Of a stretch of 29,702 bases of DNA, positions 7,254-15,290 are shown in pieces. Below the pieces are notes generated by a model, which saw nothing but the letters and a program-made list of their open reading frames with translations, ran no database searches and had not been told where the DNA came from. The DNA comes from JBDSSS01 sp039928615 (GTDB taxonomy: Bacteria > Actinomycetota > Actinomycetes > Actinomycetales > Dermatophilaceae), in contig JBDSSS010000199.1 in the NCBI GenBank assembly GCA_039928615.1, forward strand, positions 1 to 29,702. Direction: 5' to 3'. Numbering within the stretch: position 1 is the first letter of the stretch; each line of letters opens with the position of its first letter. Both the position numbers and the translations under genes were made by a program.

Positions 7254-9449
7254 ATGGGAGCAGGGGGAGTCGTGGCCGAGGTCGGCCGTGACGAGGCACG
7301 TCCCTTCGTGTCAGGGGCGGCGAGCCGCCCCTCGGACCGCCGCCGACGGACGTTCCGCCCGGACATCCAGGGCCTTCGGGCCGTGGCTGTCGTCCTCGTC
7401 CTCGCCTACCACGTCTGGCCCTCGGTGCTCTCGGGCGGCTACGTCGGGGTCGACGTCTTCTTCGTCATCTCCGGCTTCCTCATCACCGGGCACCTCCTCG
7501 AGGAGGGAGACGCCTCGCTGCGGAGTCTGCTGCGCTTCTGGTCCCGCCGGATCCGGCGCCTGCTGCCGGCCGCTCTCCTCGTGCTCGCGGTCACGATGGT
7601 CGCGGTGGCCCTGCTGCTGCCTGACCTCCGCTGGGCCCAGAACGCCCGCGAGGGCCTGGCCGCCACCTTCTACGTCGAGAACGTCGTCCTGTCGGCAGAT
7701 GCCGTCGACTACCTGCGCGAGGGCGGTCCCGCCTCTGCCGTGCAGCACTACTGGTCGCTCTCGGTGGAGGAGCAGCTCTACGTCGTCTGGCCGGTCCTGC
7801 TGTTCGCGGCGGCCCTGGTCGCCGCGCGCCTGAGGCGACGGCCCCGGGTCGCCGCCACGATCGTCGTCGCCCTGGCGACCGGCCTTTCGTTCTGGGTGTC
7901 GCTGAGCCTGATGGCCGACTCGCCCGGCGCCGCCTACTTCTCCACGGCCGGTCGGGCCTGGGAGTTCGGCGCGGGTGGCCTGCTGGCCGCCGCGGCCCTG
8001 CGCAGCCGGTCGCCGCGCCCACCCGCCGGCCCCGTGCACGTGGTCGGCGCAGGGCTCGCCGCCGCCGGCGGCCTTGCAGCGATCGTCGGTGCCGGCATCG
8101 CCTACTCGGCCGACACGCCGTTCCCCGGGTGGACTGCCCTGCTGCCGGTGGCAGGGGCGGTCGCCGTGATCGGCGCCTCCGCGTCCCCCGGGCGGCTGGC
8201 TCCCGGTCGCCTGCTCGGCACGCGGCCCTTCCAGTTCGTCGGCACCATCTCCTACTCGCTCTACCTCTGGCACTGGCCCGTCGTCGTCGTCGTGACCTCG
8301 CTCGTCGGGCACGATCTGGGGCTGCGCACCGGGGTCGGCGTGATCGCGATCAGCCTCGGCCTGGCGTGGGCGACGAAGCGGTTCGTCGAGGACCGCTTCC
8401 GCGCGGCCCCCCGCGACGCCTCGCTCGGCCGCACCTACGTGCCAGCCCTCGTCGGCATGCTCGTCGTCGCGATGGTGGCCGGCGGGGTCAACCTCCTCAC
8501 CGAGCGCGACTCCGAGCAGGCCCGCGCGGCCCTCTCGGCGACTGTCACCGCCCCCGGGTCGTGCTTCGGGGCGGCCAGCCTCGCCGACGGGGCCGACTGC
8601 CCGACCACGACGACCGGCCCGGTCGTCCCGGCGCCGATCATCGCCCAGCAGAACCGGACGCGGCTCTACGACGACGGCTGCTGGGAGGACCCGCCCTTCC
8701 CGGGAACGACGTCGTGCAGCTACGGGGACCCGGCGTCACCGATCTCGATCGCCCTCGTGGGCAACTCCCACGCCGGGCAGTGGTTCGCCGCCGTCGAGGC
8801 CATCGCCGCCGAGCGCGGGGCCCACGTCACCACCTTCGTCGCGACCGGGTGCACCCTCACCACCGAGCGGCTCAGCTGGGAGACACCCGCTCAGGCAGAC
8901 GGCTGTCGCGACTGGGGGCGCCGCGTGCTGGCCGAGACGAGCAGCGACCGCTACGACCTCATCATCACCTCGGAGATCGCGACGCGACTGGTCGAGGGCG
9001 GGTCGCTGGCGAAGCGGCAGCAGGAGTGGCAGGACAGCTATGCCGGCGTCCTGCGAGCGTGGGAGGCGAAGGGCAAGCACGTCCTCGTCATCCGTGACTC
9101 ACCCCGGCTGCCGACCGCACTGGGCCGGGGCCCGGAGTGCGTCGCGGAGAACCCCACGCGGCTCTCCGCCTGCCGGGGTGCCCGGGCGCGGTGGCTCCAA
9201 CCCGACCCGCTCGTCGACGCCGCACGCGCGCTGGGGTCTGACCGGGTCACCGTCGCCGACCTGACCTCCCGGTTCTGCACCTCCCAGTGCTCGGCCGTGG
9301 TGGGTGGGGTGCTGCTCTTCTACGACGGGCACCACCTCACCGACACCTACGTCACGACCCTCGTGCCCTACCTGCGCCCCCCTCTGCTCGAGGCGCTCGA
9401 CGGGGCGGTGCAGGCCCGCGCCGGTCAGGGCGCGACGAGCACCCGGTAG
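7254..9449 (+). CDS. OafA-type membrane acyltransferase with C-terminal SGNH domain
   Basis: About 731 aa. The N-terminal half is an acyltransferase-3 domain: RPDIQGLRAVAV, then VFFVISGFLITG, FWSRRIRRLLPA and SVEEQLYVVWP, with about ten hydrophobic membrane segments. The C-terminal half is an SGNH hydrolase-like domain with VGNSHAGQ (Ser505) and YDGHHLTD (Asp691 and His694 as likely triad members). Such two-domain proteins O-acetylate cell-surface polysaccharides or cell-wall polymers: the membrane part moves the acyl group across, and the SGNH part attaches it. Block I here reads GNSHA, not the commoner GDSHA. I chose ATG 7254; ATG 7245 and a GTG near 7272 are alternatives, and none has a clear ribosome site. 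The gene overlaps the convergent GH13 gene by 25 nt. Confidence 0.9.
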   Translation: MGAGGVVAEVGRDEARPFVSGAASRPSDRRRRTFRPDIQGLRAVAVVLVLAYHVWPSVLSGGYVGVDVFFVISGFLITGHLLEEGDASLRSLLRFWSRRIRRLLPAALLVLAVTMVAVALLLPDLRWAQNAREGLAATFYVENVVLSADAVDYLREGGPASAVQHYWSLSVEEQLYVVWPVLLFAAALVAARLRRRPRVAATIVVALATGLSFWVSLSLMADSPGAAYFSTAGRAWEFGAGGLLAAAALRSRSPRPPAGPVHVVGAGLAAAGGLAAIVGAGIAYSADTPFPGWTALLPVAGAVAVIGASASPGRLAPGRLLGTRPFQFVGTISYSLYLWHWPVVVVVTSLVGHDLGLRTGVGVIAISLGLAWATKRFVEDRFRAAPRDASLGRTYVPALVGMLVVAMVAGGVNLLTERDSEQARAALSATVTAPGSCFGAASLADGADCPTTTTGPVVPAPIIAQQNRTRLYDDGCWEDPPFPGTTSCSYGDPASPISIALVGNSHAGQWFAAVEAIAAERGAHVTTFVATGCTLTTERLSWETPAQADGCRDWGRRVLAETSSDRYDLIITSEIATRLVEGGSLAKRQQEWQDSYAGVLRAWEAKGKHVLVIRDSPRLPTALGRGPECVAENPTRLSACRGARARWLQPDPLVDAARALGSDRVTVADLTSRFCTSQCSAVVGGVLLFYDGHHLTDTYVTTLVPYLRPPLLEALDGAVQARAGQGATSTR

Positions 9450-10735
9450 CCCCAGGCGGGCAGCGTCAGCTCACCGTCGCGGACGAGCGTCTCGGCCTGC
9501 CCGGAGAAGGCGTCGACCCAGTCGCCGGCCTGCGGGCCGTGTCCGAGGGTGACGGTGCGCTCGGTGTCGGTGAAGTTGAAGGCCCCGAAGACGCGGTCGT
9601 CGTCGTGGGCCCGGACGAAGGAGAGCACCGACGACTCGTCGTCGTTGGGCACGCGCACCATGCGGGCGCCCCACGCGCCGTTCCACAGGGCGGAGTGGGC
9701 CTTCTTCAGGGCGAAGAGGGTGCGGTAGAGCTCCCCCTGCGGGTCCTCGCGCCACTCGATCTCGTCCTTGTCGAAGAAGACGAGGCGTCGGTCGCTGCCG
9801 GCCTCCTGCCCGTTGTAGATAAGCGGCATGCCCTCACCGACGACGGACAGCACGATCGCGGCGTCGAGGGCATCGCCGAACTGCTCGTACTCGGTCCCCT
9901 CCCAGGCGTTCTTGTCGTGGTTGCTGACGAACGTCATCCGGATCGCATCCCGCTGGTAGAAGCGGTCGTTCCACGCGTAGTAGACCTTGAGGGCGTCGAC
10001 GGTGGCCTTGCCGTGGGCGATGTGGTGGAGGGTCTCGTTCCAGCTCCACGCGTAGGTCATGTCGAAGGCGCGGGCGTGCAGGTCACGCGACTCCCACTCG
10101 GCGAGCATGAAGACCGGCTTGATCTCGTCGAGCTCGCGCCGCAGGTTGTCCCAGAAGTCGATCGGGATGAAGCCCGCCGTGTCGCAGCGGAAGCCGTCGA
10201 AGCCGACCTCACGGATCCAGTAGGTCATCGCCTCGGTCATGTAGCGGCGCAGTCCCTCCTGGCCGTAGTCGAAGTCGATGATGTCGTCCCAGTCCCACCA
10301 CGGTGTCGGGCGGAAGTCGCCCTTCCAGTCGCGGGCGTACCACTCGGGGTGCTCGGTCGTCAGGGGGTTGTCCCAGGCGCTGTGGTTGGGCACCCAGTCG
10401 AGGATGACGTGCAGCCCGAGGGCGTGCGCCTCGGCGATGAAGTGCTTGAGGTCCTCGAGGTCACCGAACTCGGGGTTGACCCCGTAGAAGTCGAGCACGG
10501 CGTAGGGGCTGCCGAGGACCCCCTTGCGGTTCTGCGTGCCGATCGGGTTGACCGGCATCAGCCAGATGATGTCGACGCCGAGGTCGCGCAGCCGGGGCAG
10601 GTGCGCCTCCGCCGCCCGGAAGGTCCCCTCGGGGGTGAAGTGGCGCTGGTTGACCTGGTAGATCGTCGCGTCCTTGGACCACTCGGGGTGGGTCAGCTTC
10701 ACGTCGGGGCTCGGCTGGTAGGGGTTGGCGCTCAC
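9425..10735 (-). CDS. GH13 alpha-amylase-family glycosidase, cytoplasmic
   Basis: 436 aa. All four GH13 regions are visible: I, DWVPNH (113-118); II, GFRCDTA (181-187) with nucleophile Asp185; III, LAEWES with acid/base Glu213; IV, SNHDK (271-275). The start of the barrel, IYQVNQRHFTPEGTF, matches maltodextrin-acting enzymes. There is no signal peptide, so it probably acts on imported or stored oligosaccharides in the cytoplasm. The C-terminus is a short beta domain (NFTDTERTV). The GTG start overlaps the stop of the Lrp gene (GTGA), with AGGAG upstream, so translation is coupled to the regulator. Exact specificity (alpha-glucosidase, amylase or trehalose-type) cannot be read. Confidence 0.92.
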   Translation of the reverse strand: MSANPYQPSPDVKLTHPEWSKDATIYQVNQRHFTPEGTFRAAEAHLPRLRDLGVDIIWLMPVNPIGTQNRKGVLGSPYAVLDFYGVNPEFGDLEDLKHFIAEAHALGLHVILDWVPNHSAWDNPLTTEHPEWYARDWKGDFRPTPWWDWDDIIDFDYGQEGLRRYMTEAMTYWIREVGFDGFRCDTAGFIPIDFWDNLRRELDEIKPVFMLAEWESRDLHARAFDMTYAWSWNETLHHIAHGKATVDALKVYYAWNDRFYQRDAIRMTFVSNHDKNAWEGTEYEQFGDALDAAIVLSVVGEGMPLIYNGQEAGSDRRLVFFDKDEIEWREDPQGELYRTLFALKKAHSALWNGAWGARMVRVPNDDESSVLSFVRAHDDDRVFGAFNFTDTERTVTLGHGPQAGDWVDAFSGQAETLVRDGELTLPAWGYRVLVAP

Positions 10736-11247
10736 GGGTGGCTCGCTCCTGCGGTGTCGGTCCCGTCGAGGATGGCCTCGACGAGGGGGATGGTCCTGAG
10801 GTCGATTCTGGTGGCCAGCGAGATCACCGTCGAGGCGCGGTTCACGTGGGCGTCGTCGACGACGCGGTCGATGACCCGCTGGAGGTCGGCGTTGTCGCGC
10901 CCGACGATGCGGATCAGCAGGTCCCCGGACCCGGTGATCGTGTGGGCCTCGAGCACCTCCGGGATGGCTCCGAGGTGCTCGATGACCGGCTCGTGTCCCT
11001 GGCCCTGGCGGATCTCGAGGGTGCAGAAGGCGGTGACCGGGAAGCCGAGGCCGGCGGGGTCCACGTGCGGGGCGAGCGAGGCGAGGGCTCCGCCCCGCTG
11101 GAGCCGGTCGAGCCGGGCCTGGACCGTGCCCCGGGCCACCCCCAGCCGGCGGGACGCGCCGAGGACACCGATGCCGGGCTCGGTCAGCAGCAGCAGCAGG
11201 ATCCGGCAGTCGAGGTCGTCGACCGGGGACGCTGAGCGCGAGGGCAT
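10732..11247 (-). CDS. Lrp/AsnC family transcriptional regulator
   Basis: 171 aa from the ATG at 11247. The N-terminal winged HTH is VDDLDCRILLLL, GASRRLGVARGTVQARLDRLQRGG. The C-terminal RAM ligand-binding domain has TGSGDLLIRIVGRDNADLQRVI. Such proteins form dimers or octamers that sense amino acids or related metabolites. It is divergent from hpd across 108 nt holding two 13-nt palindromes, so control of tyrosine degradation is the likeliest role, with tyrosine or a keto acid as a possible ligand (inference). It is coupled to the GH13 gene downstream, an unusual partner. Longer in-frame starts up to 11304 exist, but they would run through the palindromes. Confidence 0.88.
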   Translation of the reverse strand: MPSRSASPVDDLDCRILLLLLTEPGIGVLGASRRLGVARGTVQARLDRLQRGGALASLAPHVDPAGLGFPVTAFCTLEIRQGQGHEPVIEHLGAIPEVLEAHTITGSGDLLIRIVGRDNADLQRVIDRVVDDAHVNRASTVISLATRIDLRTIPLVEAILDGTDTAGASHP

Positions 11248-11303
11248 GGACACAGTGTCCACCACCAAGCGGCATACGGCCAGCAATGTGTGCACTCTGT
11301 GCA
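11248..11303. promoter_or_regulatory. Two palindromes between lrp-like gene and hpd
   Basis: GGACACAGTGTCC (11248-11260) touches the start codon of the Lrp-like gene, and TGCACTCTGTGCA (11291-11303) lies closer to hpd. Each is a perfect 13-nt inverted repeat. Their centres are 43 nt apart, near four helical turns, which would let one regulator oligomer hold both. The sequences of the arms differ, so they may be two sites of unequal strength or for two proteins. Autoregulation plus hpd control is inference. Confidence 0.4.
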
Positions 11304-11355
11304 ACTGAAACGGGTGCTGTTGACCACCTTCGGGGTCTGCGTCACCCTCGGGGTC

Positions 11356-12597
11356 ATGACCGACACCATGCCGCAGTCAGCCGACCGGACCGCCGACCTC
11401 ACCGAGCAGGAGCGGGAGGCCGACCTCGACCTCGACCAGCTCAAGCAGCTCGTCGGGCTCGTGGAGTACGACGAGGACACCGACGTCTTCCCCGTGACCG
11501 GCTGGGACGCGATCGTCTTCGTATCGGGCAACGCGACGCAGAGCGCGCACTACTACCAGAGCGCGTGGGGGATGGAGCTCGTCGCCTACTCCGGCCCGGA
11601 GAACGGCAACCGCGACCACAAGTCCTTCGTGCTCAAGAGCGGCTCGATCCGCTTCGTCGTCACCGGCGCCGTCGACCCCGACAGCCCGCTCGCCGACCAC
11701 CACCGCCGCCACGGTGACGGCGTCGTCGACATCGCCCTCGAGGTGCCCGACGTCGACCGCTGCATCGCCCAGGCGAAGAAGGCCGGCGCGACCGTCCTGG
11801 AGGAGCCGGCCGACCGCACCGACGAGCACGGCACCGTGCGCGTTGCCGCGATCGCGACCTACGGCGAGACCCGCCACACCCTCGTGCAGCGCACCATCGA
11901 CGGCCAGACGTATGCCGGCCCGTACCTGCCGGGCTACGTCGCCGCCGCGTCCACCCACGTCGCCCGCGACGGCCAGCCCAAGCGGCTCTTCCAGGCCCTC
12001 GACCACATCGTCGGCAACGTCGAGCTCGGCCGGATGGACGAGTGGGTCGGCTTCTACAACCGGGTCATGGGCTTCGTGAACATGGCCGAGTTCATCGGCG
12101 ACGACATCGCCACCGACTACTCCGCGCTGATGAGCAAGGTCGTCGCCAACGGCAACCACCGGGTGAAGTTCCCGCTCAACGAGCCGGCGATCGCCAAGAA
12201 GAAGAGCCAGATCGACGAGTACCTCGAGTTCTACCGCGGCGCCGGCGCCCAGCACCTCGCCGTCGCGACGAACGACATCCTCGCCTCGGTCGACGCGCTG
12301 CGGGCCAACGGCGTGGAGTTCCTCGAGACTCCCGACAGCTACTACGAGGACCCGGCCCTGCGCGAGCGGATCGGCAACGTCCGCGTCCCGATCGAGGAGC
12401 TGCAGGCGCGCAAGATCCTCGTCGACCGCGACGAGGACGGCTACCTGCTCCAGATCTTCACCAAGCCGCTCGGCGACCGGCCGACCGTCTTCTTCGAGCT
12501 CATCGAGCGGCACGGCTCGCTCGGCTTCGGCAAGGGCAACTTCAAGGCCCTCTTCCAGGCGATCGAGCGCGAGCAGGACAAGCGCGGCAACCTCTGA
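11356..12597 (+). CDS. hpd: 4-hydroxyphenylpyruvate dioxygenase
   Basis: 413 aa with two vicinal-oxygen-chelate domains. The first includes VTGWDAIVFVSGNA and ALEVPDVDRC. The second, catalytic domain has DHIVGNV (His217), AQHLAVAT (His300) and FFELIERHG (Glu381), the Fe(II) facial triad. It converts 4-hydroxyphenylpyruvate and O2 to homogentisate and CO2, the committed step of tyrosine breakdown. The highly conserved C-terminal FGKGNFKALF segment is intact. The length is slightly above the usual 360-400 because of an acidic N-terminal extension. ATG 11356 is chosen; ATG 11368 also fits, and neither has a strong ribosome site. hmgA and fahA lie 1.4-5 kb downstream. Confidence 0.96.
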   Translation: MTDTMPQSADRTADLTEQEREADLDLDQLKQLVGLVEYDEDTDVFPVTGWDAIVFVSGNATQSAHYYQSAWGMELVAYSGPENGNRDHKSFVLKSGSIRFVVTGAVDPDSPLADHHRRHGDGVVDIALEVPDVDRCIAQAKKAGATVLEEPADRTDEHGTVRVAAIATYGETRHTLVQRTIDGQTYAGPYLPGYVAAASTHVARDGQPKRLFQALDHIVGNVELGRMDEWVGFYNRVMGFVNMAEFIGDDIATDYSALMSKVVANGNHRVKFPLNEPAIAKKKSQIDEYLEFYRGAGAQHLAVATNDILASVDALRANGVEFLETPDSYYEDPALRERIGNVRVPIEELQARKILVDRDEDGYLLQIFTKPLGDRPTVFFELIERHGSLGFGKGNFKALFQAIEREQDKRGNL

Positions 12598-12623
12598 GCG
12601 CCTGCTGACCGGCGCGTCGCGTC

Positions 12624-12677
12624 AAGGGGTCACGACTGCATCCCCGGCCGAGCCGGGGCATGCGATCGTGACCCCTT
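12624..12677 (+). terminator. Two-tier hairpin terminator after hpd
   Basis: An outer 12-bp stem (12624-12635 with 12666-12677, AAGGGGTCACGA and its complement) encloses an inner 7-bp stem (12642-12648 with 12652-12658, CCCCGGC and complement). The downstream arm ends in TTT. It starts 27 nt after the hpd stop and separates hpd from the RDD gene. Confidence 0.75.
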
Positions 12678-12710
12678 TGGCGTGCCCGGCCTGCGATCGT
12701 GGCCCCTTCG
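12661..12710 (+). repeat. Partial direct duplication of the hairpin arm
   Basis: TGCGATCGTGACCCCTTTG (12661-12679) recurs at 12692-12710 with 17 of 19 bases the same, offset by 31 nt. Both copies can pair with the upstream arm at 12624-12635 (the second with a mismatch), so two mutually exclusive hairpins are possible. Confidence 0.65.
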
Positions 12711-12752
12711 CCGGGCCCGGCGGCTCGAGGTGGGCTGCGGGGGGTCGCCTGC

Positions 12753-12770
12753 ATGGCACAGTGGTGCCAT
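12753..12770 (+). repeat. Inverted repeat over the RDD gene start
   Basis: ATGGCAC and GTGCCAT form perfect 7-bp arms around AGTG. The second arm ends in the AT of the ATG start codon at 12769. It could be an operator or a hairpin that masks the start; there is no further evidence. Confidence 0.3.
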
Positions 12771-13599
12771 GAGCCCGCAGCCCCCCGGTTGGTACCAGGA
12801 CCCGAGCAGCCCCGACCAGCTGCGCTACTGGGACGGCGTCTCGTGGAGCAACCACACGACGCCGAAGAAGTCGCCGACGGCCTCGCAGAGCCAGGGCGGA
12901 CTCGCCCAGGCCGCGCGCCCGGGCCAGGCCGCGCCACCCGTCCCGACCACCCCGATGCCGCAGGGCAGCGGGTGGCAGGGACAGTCCGCCAGCGGGCAGG
13001 TTCCCCAGGCCGCGCCGCAGTTCGGTCAGCCCCAGTCCGGCTGGACGACCGGCGTCCCGACGACGGCCGACGGAGTCCCGCTCGCGTCATGGGGGCGACG
13101 CCTCGGCGCGTGGCTCATCGACGGCGTCATCCTGCTCGCGCTCTCCTACTTCGCCCTCCGGGCCTTCGTGCCGGGCTACTTCGACGGCATCCAGGCGCTC
13201 GTCGACGCGGCGGCCGCCCAGGACGAGACGGCGATGAACAACCTCCTGCCGCAGGTCACCAGCGAGGCGAGCAAGGCGGCGCTGCTCTGGCTCGTCCTCA
13301 GCGCGGCCTACTGCGTCGGTTTCTGGACGACGACGGCGCAGACGCCCGGCAAGATGGTGGTGGGCATCAGCGTCCGTCGCGCCGACCGCCCCGGACCCCT
13401 CGACCTCTCGACCGCCGTCCGGCGCCGGCTGCTGACCCTCATCCAGGTCATCCCGCTCGTCGGCGGGATCTACACGATCGTCTGGGGTCTCGACGGCCTC
13501 TGGCCACTCTGGGACTCGAAGCGCCAGTCCCTGCACGACAAGATCGCCCGCACGCAGGTCGTCGTCGGCAAGCAGAAGCGGCCCACGACGGGGCCCTGA
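12769..13599 (+). CDS. DUF2510 and RDD domain membrane protein
   Basis: 276 aa. The first 35 residues are a DUF2510 motif (GWYQDPSSP, LRYWDGVSW). A Gln/Pro/Gly-rich flexible linker follows to about residue 100. Then comes an RDD domain: SWGRRLGAWLIDGVILL opens the first membrane segment, with further segments near ALLWLVLSAAYCVGF and IQVIPLVGGIYTIVW, and the family's QTPGKMVVGI and SKRQSLHDKIARTQVV. RDD proteins are small integral membrane proteins of mostly unknown function; some have been tied to ion transport. Longer upstream starts would run through the hpd terminator region. The stop overlaps the globin start (TGATG or ATGA), so the two are co-translated. Confidence 0.88.
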   Translation: MSPQPPGWYQDPSSPDQLRYWDGVSWSNHTTPKKSPTASQSQGGLAQAARPGQAAPPVPTTPMPQGSGWQGQSASGQVPQAAPQFGQPQSGWTTGVPTTADGVPLASWGRRLGAWLIDGVILLALSYFALRAFVPGYFDGIQALVDAAAAQDETAMNNLLPQVTSEASKAALLWLVLSAAYCVGFWTTTAQTPGKMVVGISVRRADRPGPLDLSTAVRRRLLTLIQVIPLVGGIYTIVWGLDGLWPLWDSKRQSLHDKIARTQVVVGKQKRPTTGP

Positions 13600-14045
13600 T
13601 GCTGACGGTCTTCGATGCCGCTGGCGGGACGGCGGGGCTGCTGCGGCTCTCTCGGGCCTGGCATGAGCGGGTGCTCGCCGACGAGATCGTGGCGCACGCC
13701 TTCAGCCACGGCTTCCGCGACGACCACAGCGAGCGACTCGCGGCCTACTGGGGCGAGGCGCTCGGGGGACCGACGGTCTACTCGACGACGATGGCCGACG
13801 AGAGCCACGTCGTCCGGCTGCACAGCGGCAACGGTGAGCACGACGAGATGAACCAGCGCGCCATCGACTGCTTCGACGGGGCGCTCGCCGACGTGGGACT
13901 GGCCGGTCAGCCGGTCGCGCTCGTGCTGCACGACTACTTCGCCTGGGCGACGACGACGTCGATGTACCGCCACCGCTCCAGCGCCGACGGGGTGCCGAGC
14001 GGCCTGACGATCCCGACCTGGTCGTGGGACGGGCTCCAGCCCTAG
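13599..14045 (+). CDS. Truncated (2/2) hemoglobin-like protein
   Basis: 148 aa. FDAAGGTAGLLRL, then AYWGEALGGPTVYS, and VVRLHSGN fit the 2/2 globin pattern, closest to group II (trHbO). His75 in RLH is the likely proximal heme ligand. Such proteins bind O2 or NO and are proposed to deliver oxygen or detoxify nitric oxide and peroxide. The sequence is divergent and lacks the usual RHAPF, so it belongs to the actinobacterial subset often left as globin-like. It is coupled to the RDD gene upstream. Its TAG stop shares the palindromic CTAG with the convergent fahA stop. A link to the neighbouring O2-using enzymes is only inference. Confidence 0.72.
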   Translation: MLTVFDAAGGTAGLLRLSRAWHERVLADEIVAHAFSHGFRDDHSERLAAYWGEALGGPTVYSTTMADESHVVRLHSGNGEHDEMNQRAIDCFDGALADVGLAGQPVALVLHDYFAWATTTSMYRHRSSADGVPSGLTIPTWSWDGLQP

Positions 14046-15271
14046 AGCGCGGGCCGGATGGTGCCGATCACCTCGGCGATCCCGATCCGCGACCCGTCGG
14101 GGCCCGGTGCCCACGCGGTCATCGCGACCGTGTCGCCGTCCTCGAGGAAGCCGCGGGTGGTGCCGTCCGCGAGGGCCAGCGGCTCGGTGCCGTTCCACGT
14201 CAGCTCGAGCAAGCTGCCCCGGGTGTCCTTGGCCGGACCGCTGATCGTGCCCGAGCCGAAGAGGTCACCGGCGCGCAGCGAGGCCCCGTTGACGGTGAGG
14301 TGGGCGAGCATCTGCGCCGGTGACCAGTACATGCCGGCGTGCTCCGGCCGCGAGACGACCGTGCCGTTGAGCGAGACCTCGACATGGACGTCGAGGCCGA
14401 AGGCGTCGCCGCGCAGGTAGTCGAGCACCGGGGGCTCCTGCTGGCCGGGCAGCTCGACCCGGGCCGCCTCGAGCGCGTCGAGCGGGGTGACCCAGGCCGA
14501 GACCGACGTCGCGAAGGACTTGCCGAGGAAGGGGCCGAGCGGCACGTACTCCCACGCCTGCAGGTCCCGGGCGCTCCAGTCGTTGAGCAGGACGACGCCG
14601 AAGAGGTGCTCGGGTGCCTCGTCGACGGTGACGCGCGAGCCGAGGGCCGTGGCGCCGCCGACGACATAGCCGAGCTCGGCCTCGATGTCGAGGCGGATGC
14701 TCGGGCCGAAGACGGGGGCAGCGTCGGCGGGCGCCTTGCGCTGACCAGTGGGTCGCACGACGTCGGTGCCGGACACGACGACCGTGCCAGACCGCCCGTG
14801 GTAGCCGATCGGCAGGTGCTTCCAGTTCGGGGGGAGCGACGGGTTGTCGGGCCGGAAGATCTGGCCGACGTTGCCGGCGTGGTCCTCGCTGGCGTAGAAG
14901 TCGACGTAGTCGGCGACCTCGATCGGCAGGTGGAGCGTGACCTCGTCGAGCGGGTGCAGGTGCTGCTCGACGCGTCCGCGCAACGACTCGTCGGTGAGGA
15001 CCCTGATGAGCCACTCCCGGGTCGTCGTCCACGCCGGGCGCCCAAGTGCCAGGAACGCGTTGAGGGTCGGCGCGCTCAGGGCTTCCGCGATGTCCGACGT
15101 GCTGCCGGGATGCCCGATGGCTGCCGACGTCGCGAACAGGTCGAGCACGTGGTCCCCGATCCGCACGCCGAGGCGCCGGGACGTCGGGTCGTCAACCGAA
15201 GAGAACACCCCGTAGGGGAGGGTGTGGATGCCGAAGGGGTGGTCGGCCGCGATGTCGAGCCACGGGGTCAC
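14042..15271 (-). CDS. fahA: Fumarylacetoacetase
   Basis: 409 aa. It hydrolyses fumarylacetoacetate to fumarate and acetoacetate, the last step of tyrosine degradation. The metal and catalytic residues align with the mouse enzyme at a constant offset: Asp124 (YVDFYAS), His131 (EDHAGN), Glu197 and Glu199 (DIEAELGYVVG), Asp231 (LLNDWSARD) and Lys251 (FLGKSFA). The N-terminal SH3-like domain (GVFSSVDDP, RLGVRIGDHVLDL) is present, so this is the full two-domain form. It starts at GTG with AGAGGAG 8 nt upstream. It lies 54 nt downstream of the unknown gene at 15326-16165 on the same strand, almost certainly in one operon, and faces hmgA. Confidence 0.95.
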   Translation of the reverse strand: MTPWLDIAADHPFGIHTLPYGVFSSVDDPTSRRLGVRIGDHVLDLFATSAAIGHPGSTSDIAEALSAPTLNAFLALGRPAWTTTREWLIRVLTDESLRGRVEQHLHPLDEVTLHLPIEVADYVDFYASEDHAGNVGQIFRPDNPSLPPNWKHLPIGYHGRSGTVVVSGTDVVRPTGQRKAPADAAPVFGPSIRLDIEAELGYVVGGATALGSRVTVDEAPEHLFGVVLLNDWSARDLQAWEYVPLGPFLGKSFATSVSAWVTPLDALEAARVELPGQQEPPVLDYLRGDAFGLDVHVEVSLNGTVVSRPEHAGMYWSPAQMLAHLTVNGASLRAGDLFGSGTISGPAKDTRGSLLELTWNGTEPLALADGTTRGFLEDGDTVAMTAWAPGPDGSRIGIAEVIGTIRPAL

Positions 15272-15290
15272 GGGTGGTCTCCTCTGGATC

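Noticed and set aside
9287..11308. 673-codon open frame on the plus strand across GH13 and the Lrp gene
   Set aside because: It spans two genes with clear motifs on the other strand and has a low-complexity product.
12682..12768. N-terminal extension of the RDD protein
   Set aside because: It begins within the hpd terminator repeat, while DUF2510 proteins begin close to the WYxDP motif, which suits the ATG at 12769.
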